In this document: in pieces, positions 1 through 7,847 of the stretch | Position numbering within the stretch: the stretch's first letter is position 1 | Layout: each line of letters starts with the position of its first letter | Assembly (NCBI GenBank): GCA_022321325.1 | Contig: JAKOEO010000005.1 | Location: 38,122-85,551, forward strand | DNA length: 47,430 nucleotides | Source: Candidatus Magnetominusculus sp. LBB02 | GTDB lineage: Bacteria > Nitrospirota > Thermodesulfovibrionia > Thermodesulfovibrionales > Magnetobacteriaceae | Direction: 5' to 3' | Program-made: the position numbers and the translations under genes | Notes under the pieces: generated by a model | The model's database searches: none | What the model saw: the letters and a program-made list of their open reading frames with translations, nothing else | What the model was told of the DNA's origin: nothing

Positions 1-857
1 ATAATAATAGATATGCGGGGACTGCCGTTTATGCCGTATATGATGTTAAACATGCCGGGCGGTCGCTCTTCAATATTGGCAGCTATGGCGCAGTCTGCCA
101 GATGGGCTGCAAGGGTCTCTGCGGCAAAGTTGTCTTGCCTGGCGCTGCCAACATTGTGGAAGAGCACTTTAGGGATATGGATTACCGTGCGTTTGTCTTT
201 GAAATATTTAAGCGCAAGGGCGTACCTGTTTTCTATCGCCGCCATTGGATCTGAGACGTAAAGAGACCTCTTTACAACCAAAAGCGGCCCGATATAGTTA
301 AAACTCATCAGCATATCCGGCGAGCAGTCTGGCTTAAAATGGGGGGCAACCCGCCTGCCTTTTAAGAGTGTGTCCTCATCCGAATAAAATAACTCTCCTG
401 CCGCGTTGGCGTTTATTGACGCGGCTATTTCATATAGCGCAAAGGGGCAAAGCGCCGTATTCTTCCCTACTGACACAATGAAATCGCCGTCAAGCATGGC
501 GGCAATCTCGGCAGGCGGCAATGAATTGTCTATCAGCGCAATGTCTGTTTCATGTTCTAAGGCGTCCTTATCAACATCGCAAATGAGGTATAGCCGCCAC
601 CTGCCGTAAGTCTGCTCGCCAAGCGATGCAATAAGCAGGGACGTTTGTTGGATAGTACCGGCGCATACCACCGCGAAACATGGCCCAACCTTGCACACGC
701 GCTCAGATGAGAGTGCATTGGAGTCAGGCTCGTTAGCAAGTATCCACTTACGGTAAGCTATCTTCTCTGAACGGGCTGCCCTTAGAGGGTTGAGCACCCG
801 TTTCAAGAGCCCCGCCACTAAGCGTTTAAACATGTTTAATATGTTCACAAGAGCCAT
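1..857 (-). CDS. GT2-type glycosyltransferase (rhamnan/O-antigen type), C-terminus truncated by the window edge
   Basis: Manual reverse-strand translation from ATG at 857 is open to position 1: MALVNILNMFKRLVAGLLKRVLNPLRAARSEK...GELFYSDEDTLLKGRRVAPHFKPDCSPDMLMSFNYIGPLLVVKRSLY... The FYSDED...PHFKPDCSPDMLMSFNYIG block is typical of large O-antigen GT2 enzymes. Absent from the ORF track because it runs off the edge. Confidence 0.82.
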   Translation of the reverse strand, partial: MALVNILNMFKRLVAGLLKRVLNPLRAARSEKIAYRKWILANEPDSNALSSERVCKVGPCFAVVCAGTIQQTSLLIASLGEQTYGRWRLYLICDVDKDALEHETDIALIDNSLPPAEIAAMLDGDFIVSVGKNTALCPFALYEIAASINANAAGELFYSDEDTLLKGRRVAPHFKPDCSPDMLMSFNYIGPLLVVKRSLYVSDPMAAIENRYALALKYFKDKRTVIHIPKVLFHNVGSARQDNFAAETLAAHLADCAIAANIEERPPGMFNIIYGINGSPRISII

Positions 858-883
858 TATAGATCTTTGATGTATAAAATGTC

Positions 884-912
884 TTGACAAAACGGGCATT
901 CTTTTCTATAAT
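884..912 (+). promoter_or_regulatory. Consensus sigma70-type promoter (TTGACA-17-TATAAT)
   Basis: TTGACA 884-889, 17 bp spacer, TATAAT 907-912, upstream of the GT2 gene at 1025. Confidence 0.8.
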
Positions 913-937
913 CCACCTTCTACTTCGTTAAAGGCAG

Positions 938-1024
938 ATGAATGAGATTATATCAGAAAGACAGCATAAAATGCCGGAATGGGCATGCCCACCTCTCAAA
1001 AGAGATGCGCACGGCAAAAAATAG
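938..1024 (+). CDS. Candidate upstream/leader ORF (28 codons), in frame with and abutting the downstream GT2 gene
   Basis: ATG 938 ... TAG 1022-1024 encodes MNEIISERQHKMPEWACPPLKRDAHGKK*, followed immediately by the ATG at 1025 in the same frame. Confidence 0.4.
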   Translation: MNEIISERQHKMPEWACPPLKRDAHGKK

Positions 1025-1960
1025 ATGACAACGTCGGCGTCAACCCCAGAGATAACCGTCGTAATGCCGGCTTATAACCATGAACTCTTCGTGGGCGAGG
1101 CCATTGAGAGCGTTCTGAATCAAACATTTACGGATTTTGAGTTCATAATAATAAACGACGGCTCGACGGACAAGACCGAGGAAGTCATAAAGCGATACAA
1201 AGACCCGAGGATAAAATACTATTGCCAGGACAACAACGGCTCGCACGCTACAATTAACCGCGGCGTTTCAATGGCGTCTGGCAATTACATTTCTATAATA
1301 AATTCCGACGACGCATATCACGTAAAACGGCTTGAAAGGATGTTGAGTACCGCAAAAGAAGGCGGTTATTGCTTTCAGGTATCGGATTTAACGCTGATTG
1401 ACGGCCAGTCAAACCCCGTCGAGGACCCTGAGCACTATTGGCTCAAATGGCATAACAGATTAAAGGATATATATCGCAATGCCCAATCCCCGTTAAAGGC
1501 AATAATGGGTGGAAATTATACTGTAAGTACCTCAAATTTCTTTTTTAATGCCTCATTGACAAGAGAAATCGGCCAGTTTAATAACCTGAAATATATACTT
1601 GACTACGATTTCGCGGTCAGGGCAATGAAATTTAACGAAAAAGGATGCAATTTCTTGATAGGAGAAAAACTGCTGTCATACCGGATGCACGGCAATAATA
1701 CGATACTCAACGACCCTATCAGCGCTCATATGGAGTGCTATGAACTTATTGCAGATACTATGAAATATATTTACGGCCCTGACATTTACCCGGCCATTGA
1801 CCACCTTAAAGATATGACATGGGCTGTAAAGGCCATATACGACCACAATATTGCGGCTGCCCACATCCCCTCAGGGGCCAAAATGTTCCTCAAGAGATAC
1901 ATCAAAGAGGGTACTATTACACACAAAATGGCAAAGGCCGTGCTCAATCTGATACGCTAA
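1025..1960 (+). CDS. GT2 family glycosyltransferase
   Basis: PEITVVMPAYNHELFVGEAIESVLNQTFTDFEFIIINDGSTD... GT-A fold signature with NSDD motif. Confidence 0.92.
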   Translation: MTTSASTPEITVVMPAYNHELFVGEAIESVLNQTFTDFEFIIINDGSTDKTEEVIKRYKDPRIKYYCQDNNGSHATINRGVSMASGNYISIINSDDAYHVKRLERMLSTAKEGGYCFQVSDLTLIDGQSNPVEDPEHYWLKWHNRLKDIYRNAQSPLKAIMGGNYTVSTSNFFFNASLTREIGQFNNLKYILDYDFAVRAMKFNEKGCNFLIGEKLLSYRMHGNNTILNDPISAHMECYELIADTMKYIYGPDIYPAIDHLKDMTWAVKAIYDHNIAAAHIPSGAKMFLKRYIKEGTITHKMAKAVLNLIR

Positions 1961-1985
1961 ACAAAATTATAAAACACCCCCTGTG

Positions 1986-2015
1986 TTGACAGTCAAACCC
2001 GTCTTCTGTTAATGT
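1986..2015 (+). promoter_or_regulatory. Candidate sigma70-type promoter of the PilZ-motAB operon
   Basis: TTGACA 1986-1991 with a TAATGT-like -10 about 17-18 bp downstream; strong SD AGGAGGAGG before ATG 2045. Confidence 0.5.
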
Positions 2016-2044
2016 ATCTAAGCTGAGAATAAGGAGGAGGGTAT

Positions 2045-2851
2045 ATGCTGGCAAAAGGCGAAGTCATAACATGTAAGTTAATCCCAAAGCCAGAACATTA
2101 TGAGACCTCCGTATTTGCGGTCGAGGACGATGGCATAGTAATAAAGGTCGGGGCTGAGGTAGCGGAGCATTTCAGAAAAGGGCTGCATCTTGTGATTTCC
2201 ACTGAGATGATAGATTATTATACTGAAGTCTCTTTTGTGGACGGTCAATATGTGCACTTGCGGATGCTTGGCACTGAACATCGCGATTTCTTCCGCGTAG
2301 ACGATTGTCTGTCTATAGTTATAAAGAAAATAAATAGTGTGAGCGCTCATAAGAAATCAAAGATTATCTCGGAGTTTGGAAAAGAGATGTCTGACCTCAG
2401 AAGCTATGCTGTGGACATACCTGACGAGAACGTAAGCCCGGTGCTTTGGAAGATGCTGCTTGATATTGATATGAAGCTGGGATTGATTTTAGACAAACTC
2501 TCGCTTGAAAAAGAGGGACTGGCCGATGCCGAGGAGAGGGAGGTCAATATCAGCGCCTCCGGCGTTCGTCTGGCATATCCACACAAGTTTGATGAAGGGG
2601 ATTTGGTCGAGGTGAAGATGCTTCTGCCGTCGTCGCCTCCTGTAGGTCTTATTGTTTATGGGAAGGTTGTCATGGTGGCCTGTATGGAGCAAAGCGACTG
2701 CGAGCTGTCCATTAATTTTATCAACATTGAAGAAGACGTAAGGGATGAGATAATACGATATACGCTGAACAGGCAGAGGGAGATACTTAGAAAACAACGC
2801 GATCATCTCTACAAGGATGTAAGTGTGGACAATGAAAAAAGAAAGCAATAA
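2045..2851 (+). CDS. PilZ domain (c-di-GMP-binding, YcgR-like) protein
   Basis: RDFFR (RxxxR) and NISASG ([D/N]xSxxG) PilZ motifs; directly upstream of motAB. Confidence 0.75.
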   Translation: MLAKGEVITCKLIPKPEHYETSVFAVEDDGIVIKVGAEVAEHFRKGLHLVISTEMIDYYTEVSFVDGQYVHLRMLGTEHRDFFRVDDCLSIVIKKINSVSAHKKSKIISEFGKEMSDLRSYAVDIPDENVSPVLWKMLLDIDMKLGLILDKLSLEKEGLADAEEREVNISASGVRLAYPHKFDEGDLVEVKMLLPSSPPVGLIVYGKVVMVACMEQSDCELSINFINIEEDVRDEIIRYTLNRQREILRKQRDHLYKDVSVDNEKRKQ

Positions 2852-2870
2852 AATAACGGCGGTATAGAAT

Positions 2871-3719
2871 ATGACAGTAATCATAGGCATGGTAATGGTG
2901 ATAGGGGCAATACTTGGGGGCTATTTGATTGAGCATGGCAATGTTGCGCTCCTGCTTAATCCTCCCGAACTTCTGATAATATTCGGGGCGGCAATCGGTT
3001 CTTTGGTTGTTGCAACTCCAATGAAGGTTATTAAGGGATTAATTTCGGGACTCAAATCTATAATGAAAGAGGCCGGTTACACGAAACAGCAATACTTAGA
3101 GATGTTGTCGCTGCTTTTTATTGTGTTTTCCAAGGTGAGAAAGGAGGGACTGATATCCATTGAGCAGGATGTGGAAGATCCAGAGAAAAGCCCAATGTTT
3201 TCAAAGTACCAGAGCGTTATACACAATCATCACGCGCTGCGGTTTATTTGCGATAATTTAAAGGTAATCATAACGACAAATATGCCGCCGCATGAGCTTG
3301 CTGACTTGCTCGACATAGATATCGAGGTCAATGCCCATGAGGAGGCGATGCCGGCTCAGGCGCTTCAGAAGATGGGCGACGCCCTTCCCGGCTTTGGAAT
3401 CGTGGCGGCGGTGCTTGGCGTTGTGTTGACGATGGAGAAGATTGCCGAGCCGCCCACCGTGCTTGGACACTGCATAGGGTCGGCCCTTGTCGGAACGTTT
3501 TTGGGCATATTATTGTGTTATGGATTTGTAGGGCCTATGGCGTCAAACCTTGAGACGAAGGCAAAGGAAGGGGAAATTATGTTTTACGTGATAAAGACGG
3601 CCCTGGTTGCCTTTGTGGGCGGGGCGGCGCCGCAGATAGCGGTAGAATCGGGAAGGAGGGCAATTCCCGGCGGTGACAGGCCGACATTTTCTGAGCTTGA
3701 GCAGGCAGTGAGGAAGTAG
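2871..3719 (+). CDS. motA: Flagellar motor stator protein MotA
   Basis: MTVIIGMVMVIGAILGGYLIEHGN...GALPGFGIVAAVLGVVLTM...ALVGTFLGILLCYGFVGP; adjacent to motB. Confidence 0.95.
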   Translation: MTVIIGMVMVIGAILGGYLIEHGNVALLLNPPELLIIFGAAIGSLVVATPMKVIKGLISGLKSIMKEAGYTKQQYLEMLSLLFIVFSKVRKEGLISIEQDVEDPEKSPMFSKYQSVIHNHHALRFICDNLKVIITTNMPPHELADLLDIDIEVNAHEEAMPAQALQKMGDALPGFGIVAAVLGVVLTMEKIAEPPTVLGHCIGSALVGTFLGILLCYGFVGPMASNLETKAKEGEIMFYVIKTALVAFVGGAAPQIAVESGRRAIPGGDRPTFSELEQAVRK

Positions 3720-4985
3720 ATGAAGGGCCAAAACATCATCATAAAGAGGAAGAAGAAGGGCGGGCATGGCGGCGCTCACGGCGGCTCGTGGAAGGTAGCC
3801 TATGCCGACTTTGTTACTGCCATGATGGCCTTTTTCCTCCTGATGTGGCTCCTGAATATGACCTCAGCCTCCAAGAAGCTCCAGCTTTCGACATACTTTA
3901 AGAATTTGAGCATGTTCTCTGCGATATCAATGTACTTTATAGGCCATGGAAAAGACATCGTGGAATCAAACGTTACCTCATCCCCGCGTGAGGTAAATGA
4001 AACTGTTGAAAACGCGTCTCCTCAAGACGATACTGATGTAGAAAAACTCAAAGAACTGCTTGAAGAGCTGAAGAAACAGATGAAGGCCACTGAAGAGAAG
4101 CTCAAGGCCGCCGCAAACGCAGAGGAGTTGAAGAAGCTTGAGCAGATAAAGGAAAATCTCAAAAAAGAGATGGGAAACGTGGAGGAAAAGATAAAAGACG
4201 CCACATCGCCAAATGGTCCTGCCATAGAGGCTGAAAAATTCAAGGAAAAACTGAAACGCGACATAGGCGAGCTGCTTAAAAAAGAAATTGGGGAAAAAGG
4301 TGCCGGCATAAAAGACCAGGTATTGATAGATGTCATAGAGGGCGGTATAAGAATCCAGATTATTGACAAGACCGGCGAGCCGATGTTTGCCCTTGGAAGC
4401 CCTGAGCTTACGACCAACGCAAAGAGGATTATGAAGGTAATAGCAAAGGATGTTCTTATACTGCGCGATATAAAGATCTCTATTGAGGGCCATACAGACG
4501 CGCTGGGTTATTCGTCCACTAAGTACACAAACTGGGAACTCTCCACCGACAGGGCGTCGGCTGCAAGGAGAGAGTTGGAGCAAAACGGCATTGATCCGGG
4601 GACTTTGTCAAGAGTAGCGGGGTTTGCCTCAACCGAGCCTCTTATAAAAAATAATCCTGACGATCCAAGAAACCGCAGAATAACTCTGATGATATATTCG
4701 ACGAACGCGGCCAATTTACAGTCCGATGTGGTAAAAAAGAATGTGAAGGCCGCACCTGCGAAGGGCGATAATGCCAGCGCACAGGCCGAACTGCTCAGGA
4801 AGATTAAGGCCGCCGCTACAGGCGCCAACGCGGCCAACAGCACTTCTAATGCCCAGGGCGACCAGCTTGAAAAAAGTGTTAAAGCGGCGGTTGGCAATAA
4901 TGAACATGCCAATATAAAAGTCGAGCCAGTGGATCTGCTTAAAGGTAAATCTGCGGGCAGCGGTAACAAGGAGGGAAAGCAATGA
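3720..4985 (+). CDS. motB: Flagellar motor stator protein MotB, with extended periplasmic coiled coil and Ala-rich C-terminal tail
   Basis: GGSWKVAYADFVTAMMAFFLLMWLLN N-terminus; C-terminal OmpA-like domain ISIEGHTDALGY...NWELSTDRASAARRELEQNGI. Confidence 0.95.
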   Translation: MKGQNIIIKRKKKGGHGGAHGGSWKVAYADFVTAMMAFFLLMWLLNMTSASKKLQLSTYFKNLSMFSAISMYFIGHGKDIVESNVTSSPREVNETVENASPQDDTDVEKLKELLEELKKQMKATEEKLKAAANAEELKKLEQIKENLKKEMGNVEEKIKDATSPNGPAIEAEKFKEKLKRDIGELLKKEIGEKGAGIKDQVLIDVIEGGIRIQIIDKTGEPMFALGSPELTTNAKRIMKVIAKDVLILRDIKISIEGHTDALGYSSTKYTNWELSTDRASAARRELEQNGIDPGTLSRVAGFASTEPLIKNNPDDPRNRRITLMIYSTNAANLQSDVVKKNVKAAPAKGDNASAQAELLRKIKAAATGANAANSTSNAQGDQLEKSVKAAVGNNEHANIKVEPVDLLKGKSAGSGNKEGKQ

Positions 4986-5335
4986 AAGGTCTTGCGGAGG
5001 TTTCGCTTCAGGATGGGATAATCATAGCGGTATATACAGGCGAGATGAGCATGGAGATAGTAAAGCAGGCGGCCGAGGATATTGAAGACCTTATTATCAA
5101 AGCCCAGAGCGCAAAAATCCTCTATAATACGTTAGAAATGGAGTCCCCCTCTATGAAACTGGCTATGGAGATGAAGGCGTTTGACGCCAAAATAAGGGAT
5201 AAGATACAAAAAAGCGCTACGTTGGTGCCGGGTGCAGCAACCGCGTTTTTTGCCTCGATAGCATTCATATTGTCGAAAAACCACAAGATATTCCATAAAG
5301 ACCTCGATGCGGCGCTTGCATGGCTTAAGTCCTGA
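4982..5335 (+). CDS. SpoIIAA/STAS-like small protein
   Basis: 4-bp overlap (ATGA) with motB; 117 aa with the alternating strand/helix pattern of SpoIIAA-like proteins; family call tentative. Confidence 0.5.
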   Translation: MKGLAEVSLQDGIIIAVYTGEMSMEIVKQAAEDIEDLIIKAQSAKILYNTLEMESPSMKLAMEMKAFDAKIRDKIQKSATLVPGAATAFFASIAFILSKNHKIFHKDLDAALAWLKS

Positions 5336-5344
5336 GCGTATTGG

Positions 5345-5992
5345 TTATTTCAATCTCTCGATGGCGTCGCAAAGTTCGGTCAGGTCGGTAATCTTAATGC
5401 AGTTGACATCGTTAAATATCTTATTATCGGCGCTTGCTCTGGCAATGAACGGGACCTGATTTACCGCTGCTGCATTATAGTCGCTCATGGCGTCGCCGAC
5501 ATAGACGGCGTTTTCATAACTTATGCTATAAGTGGCGAGGATTTCCTTTACAATTTCGGCCTTCTTTTTTGGAGCGCCGTGGACTGCTTTAAAATACGTC
5601 TCCATATTTCTGCGTCTTATTATCTGTTCTATCTCATCCTGCGGCGTGGCGGTTGAGACGAAACAGGTATAAGTTTGTGCGGCGAAGTTATCCAAAAACT
5701 CCTTTGCCCCTTTCACATATGGCGCCTCCGCAACCTCATCCACAACGAGCGCGGCAAAGTGCCGGCAAAGCTCATTGAATTGAGCATCGGTAAGCGGTCT
5801 TTTTAATATTGTTTTATAAATATAGCGAAACTTATCGAATCTCGATACCCCCGTGTTATTCAGGTGAAATTCAACGACGCTGTCCATAACATCCTTGCCT
5901 TCCTGCTCAAAAACCCTTGCAAATGCCCGCGTCTTTATATCTACCGATTCGACAAGTACGCCGTCAAAATCAAAAATAATCGTATTAATCAT
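5345..5992 (-). CDS. HAD family hydrolase
   Basis: MINTIIFDFDGVLVES...FVSTATP...VYVGDAMSDYNAA. Start taken at internal Met (5992) rather than the ORF-track start at 6037. Confidence 0.88.
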   Translation of the reverse strand: MINTIIFDFDGVLVESVDIKTRAFARVFEQEGKDVMDSVVEFHLNNTGVSRFDKFRYIYKTILKRPLTDAQFNELCRHFAALVVDEVAEAPYVKGAKEFLDNFAAQTYTCFVSTATPQDEIEQIIRRRNMETYFKAVHGAPKKKAEIVKEILATYSISYENAVYVGDAMSDYNAAAVNQVPFIARASADNKIFNDVNCIKITDLTELCDAIERLK

Positions 5993-6644
5993 CAAACACT
6001 CCCACAACGGTGCATGGAGCGCTGTCAAGCGCTTCAATACGCAGCGGCATCACAACCACTTCCCTTAATGAGGCAAGCCCCATTGTCAGGTTCATATCCT
6101 CGATCAGCAAAATTGGGGAGTTCTGCCCGTTCGGATCTAAAAAAGCCTTATGCGAAAGTCGGCCCAGCGTTCGGTCTGCGAAAGGAGAGACAGAAATCCA
6201 GTCAATGCCAACCGCACGCAGCCGCGGGTATCTGCTCCTTAATTGAAAGCCGACATCTGGGTCAATGCCTGGATTTTCCCTAACATACGCCTCAGCATGT
6301 CTGAGTTTGCACCAGTTTGACTGTATGAGCAGGAGGTCTGCCTCAGGCATTATCTCTATAGACATATTCAGCGCTTCTGAAGGGCGCAGGAAAACCTGCA
6401 GGACACAAGGACTCTTAAAAAACCAGTATTGCGGCGGGTACTCAGAGACCCTCATGCCGTTGTCAAAAAAGTGGTTTGGGGCGTCCACATGCGTACCCCA
6501 GTGGTTTTCCATTTGAAATGAAGATACATTTGCAGAGTCCCCTCTGGCAATTGATTTACACCTGTGAATCCCGATAGATCCATAGCCGCCGTAAACGGGA
6601 TTCGATCCCTCTGCCGACATGTGAGACAGGTATTCGTATCTCAT
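5985..6644 (-). CDS. Cyclase family protein (kynurenine formamidase-like)
   Basis: SFQMENHWGTHVDAPNHF matches the cyclase/KynB metal-binding signature (HxGTHxDAPxHF). Confidence 0.85.
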   Translation of the reverse strand: MRYEYLSHMSAEGSNPVYGGYGSIGIHRCKSIARGDSANVSSFQMENHWGTHVDAPNHFFDNGMRVSEYPPQYWFFKSPCVLQVFLRPSEALNMSIEIMPEADLLLIQSNWCKLRHAEAYVRENPGIDPDVGFQLRSRYPRLRAVGIDWISVSPFADRTLGRLSHKAFLDPNGQNSPILLIEDMNLTMGLASLREVVVMPLRIEALDSAPCTVVGVFDD

Positions 6645-6646
6645 TG

Positions 6647-7558
6647 TCAGGACTTGTCTTTGCCCGCCGACATTTGACGCTGTGTTTCATTATACAGGTT
6701 GTGGATGGTCTCAAGGATGCCCTGCCCCAGATCAATGTAGGTGTGTGAAGTCAAACGTCTGCCCGTTTTTGGGGCAAAGGTATATGGGGTTATCTCATAG
6801 TGCAGGTTAGTGTCAGATGGAAGGAATTCAAGTTCGATTTTGTTTTCAAACATCTCCTTAACCATGTAGAGCAAGTCCTTTATTCTCATCCTTTGATTTC
6901 CTGTGATGATTATGTGCTGATTTGCAAACTCCTCATCGAGTATCTCCACGCTTCCACTTGCCGCGTCATGAATATGAATATACTCACGGAGTTCTTCGCC
7001 GTCGCCGTATCTGGTTATCTTTCCTTCTTTCAATGCCTGTGTCAGCATGGTATAGATGATGTTTCTGTTGTCTGCCCGCGGACCATAGAGAGAGCCGAAG
7101 CGAAGTATCGTATAAGGAAGACCAAACAGTTCCCGGTAGTTCTCGATTAACAGCTCACAAGCCTGTTTCGTGCTTCTGTATATAGAGCCTGCCTTGCTGT
7201 ATACATAGAGTGAACTGGCAAAAACAAATCTCTTTACCTTTGCCTTTCTGCAAGCCTCCAGTATAATTGCGTTGCCAAGTATATTGCACCGGACTCCTTC
7301 AAGCGGGTCTTCGCTTGCCTGTCCTATATCTGCTATACCGGCAAAATTATAGACATAATCGCACCCATTGACAACATTCTCAACAGTCTTTTGGTCTAAA
7401 ATATCGCCGACAACCATTTTTTGGCCCGCACTCAGGTATTGGGATTGTCTAATGTCATAGATAATCACCTCGTAACCGGATGCGTCAAGGACATCGGCCA
7501 CATGCGAACCCATGAAACCCGCACCCCCGAATACTGTAACCCTTCCCTGCTTAGACAT
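6647..7558 (-). CDS. NAD-dependent epimerase/dehydratase (SDR family)
   Basis: VTVFGGAGFMGSHVADVL Rossmann motif; YxxxK-type active site region SIYRSTKQACELL. Confidence 0.9.
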   Translation of the reverse strand: MSKQGRVTVFGGAGFMGSHVADVLDASGYEVIIYDIRQSQYLSAGQKMVVGDILDQKTVENVVNGCDYVYNFAGIADIGQASEDPLEGVRCNILGNAIILEACRKAKVKRFVFASSLYVYSKAGSIYRSTKQACELLIENYRELFGLPYTILRFGSLYGPRADNRNIIYTMLTQALKEGKITRYGDGEELREYIHIHDAASGSVEILDEEFANQHIIITGNQRMRIKDLLYMVKEMFENKIELEFLPSDTNLHYEITPYTFAPKTGRRLTSHTYIDLGQGILETIHNLYNETQRQMSAGKDKS

Positions 7559-7734
7559 TTCTTTGAAGGACCTTTGACAATTGCTTATAGTTCTTGCAGG
7601 GCAGTGTTGCGGCTATTGATATCTTTGCATTTTTCAAATTAATGTCACTTATGAATTGAGGCCAAACCATCGTCTATACTATCATAACCTCTTTAGAAAT
7701 ATCTACGTTTGCCCTGGGGTTGTGACATTGGACA

Positions 7735-7763
7735 TTGACAATTCAATTTGCAATTTGATAGAC
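7735..7763 (+). promoter_or_regulatory. Candidate promoter of the actin-like/PBP operon
   Basis: TTGACA 7735-7740, 17 bp spacer, weak -10 ATAGAC 7758-7763; strong SD AGGAGGT before ATG 7848. Confidence 0.35.
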
Positions 7764-7847
7764 TGCCAAGAGGCTGATGACAGGCCGGAGCGCCGGGACC
7801 GTTTGAGCGGCAACGTTGAGAATAATTGAAATACAGGAGGTAGTGGC

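Noticed and set aside
13-609. Plus-strand ORFs at 13..261 and 406..609
   Set aside because: Antisense to the edge-truncated GT2 gene on the minus strand (1..857), which has clear family motifs.
3978-4583. 201-aa minus-strand ORF antisense to motB
   Set aside because: Arises from the Lys/Glu-rich coiled-coil codon bias of motB; low-complexity Phe/Leu/Ser product, no RBS or family motif.
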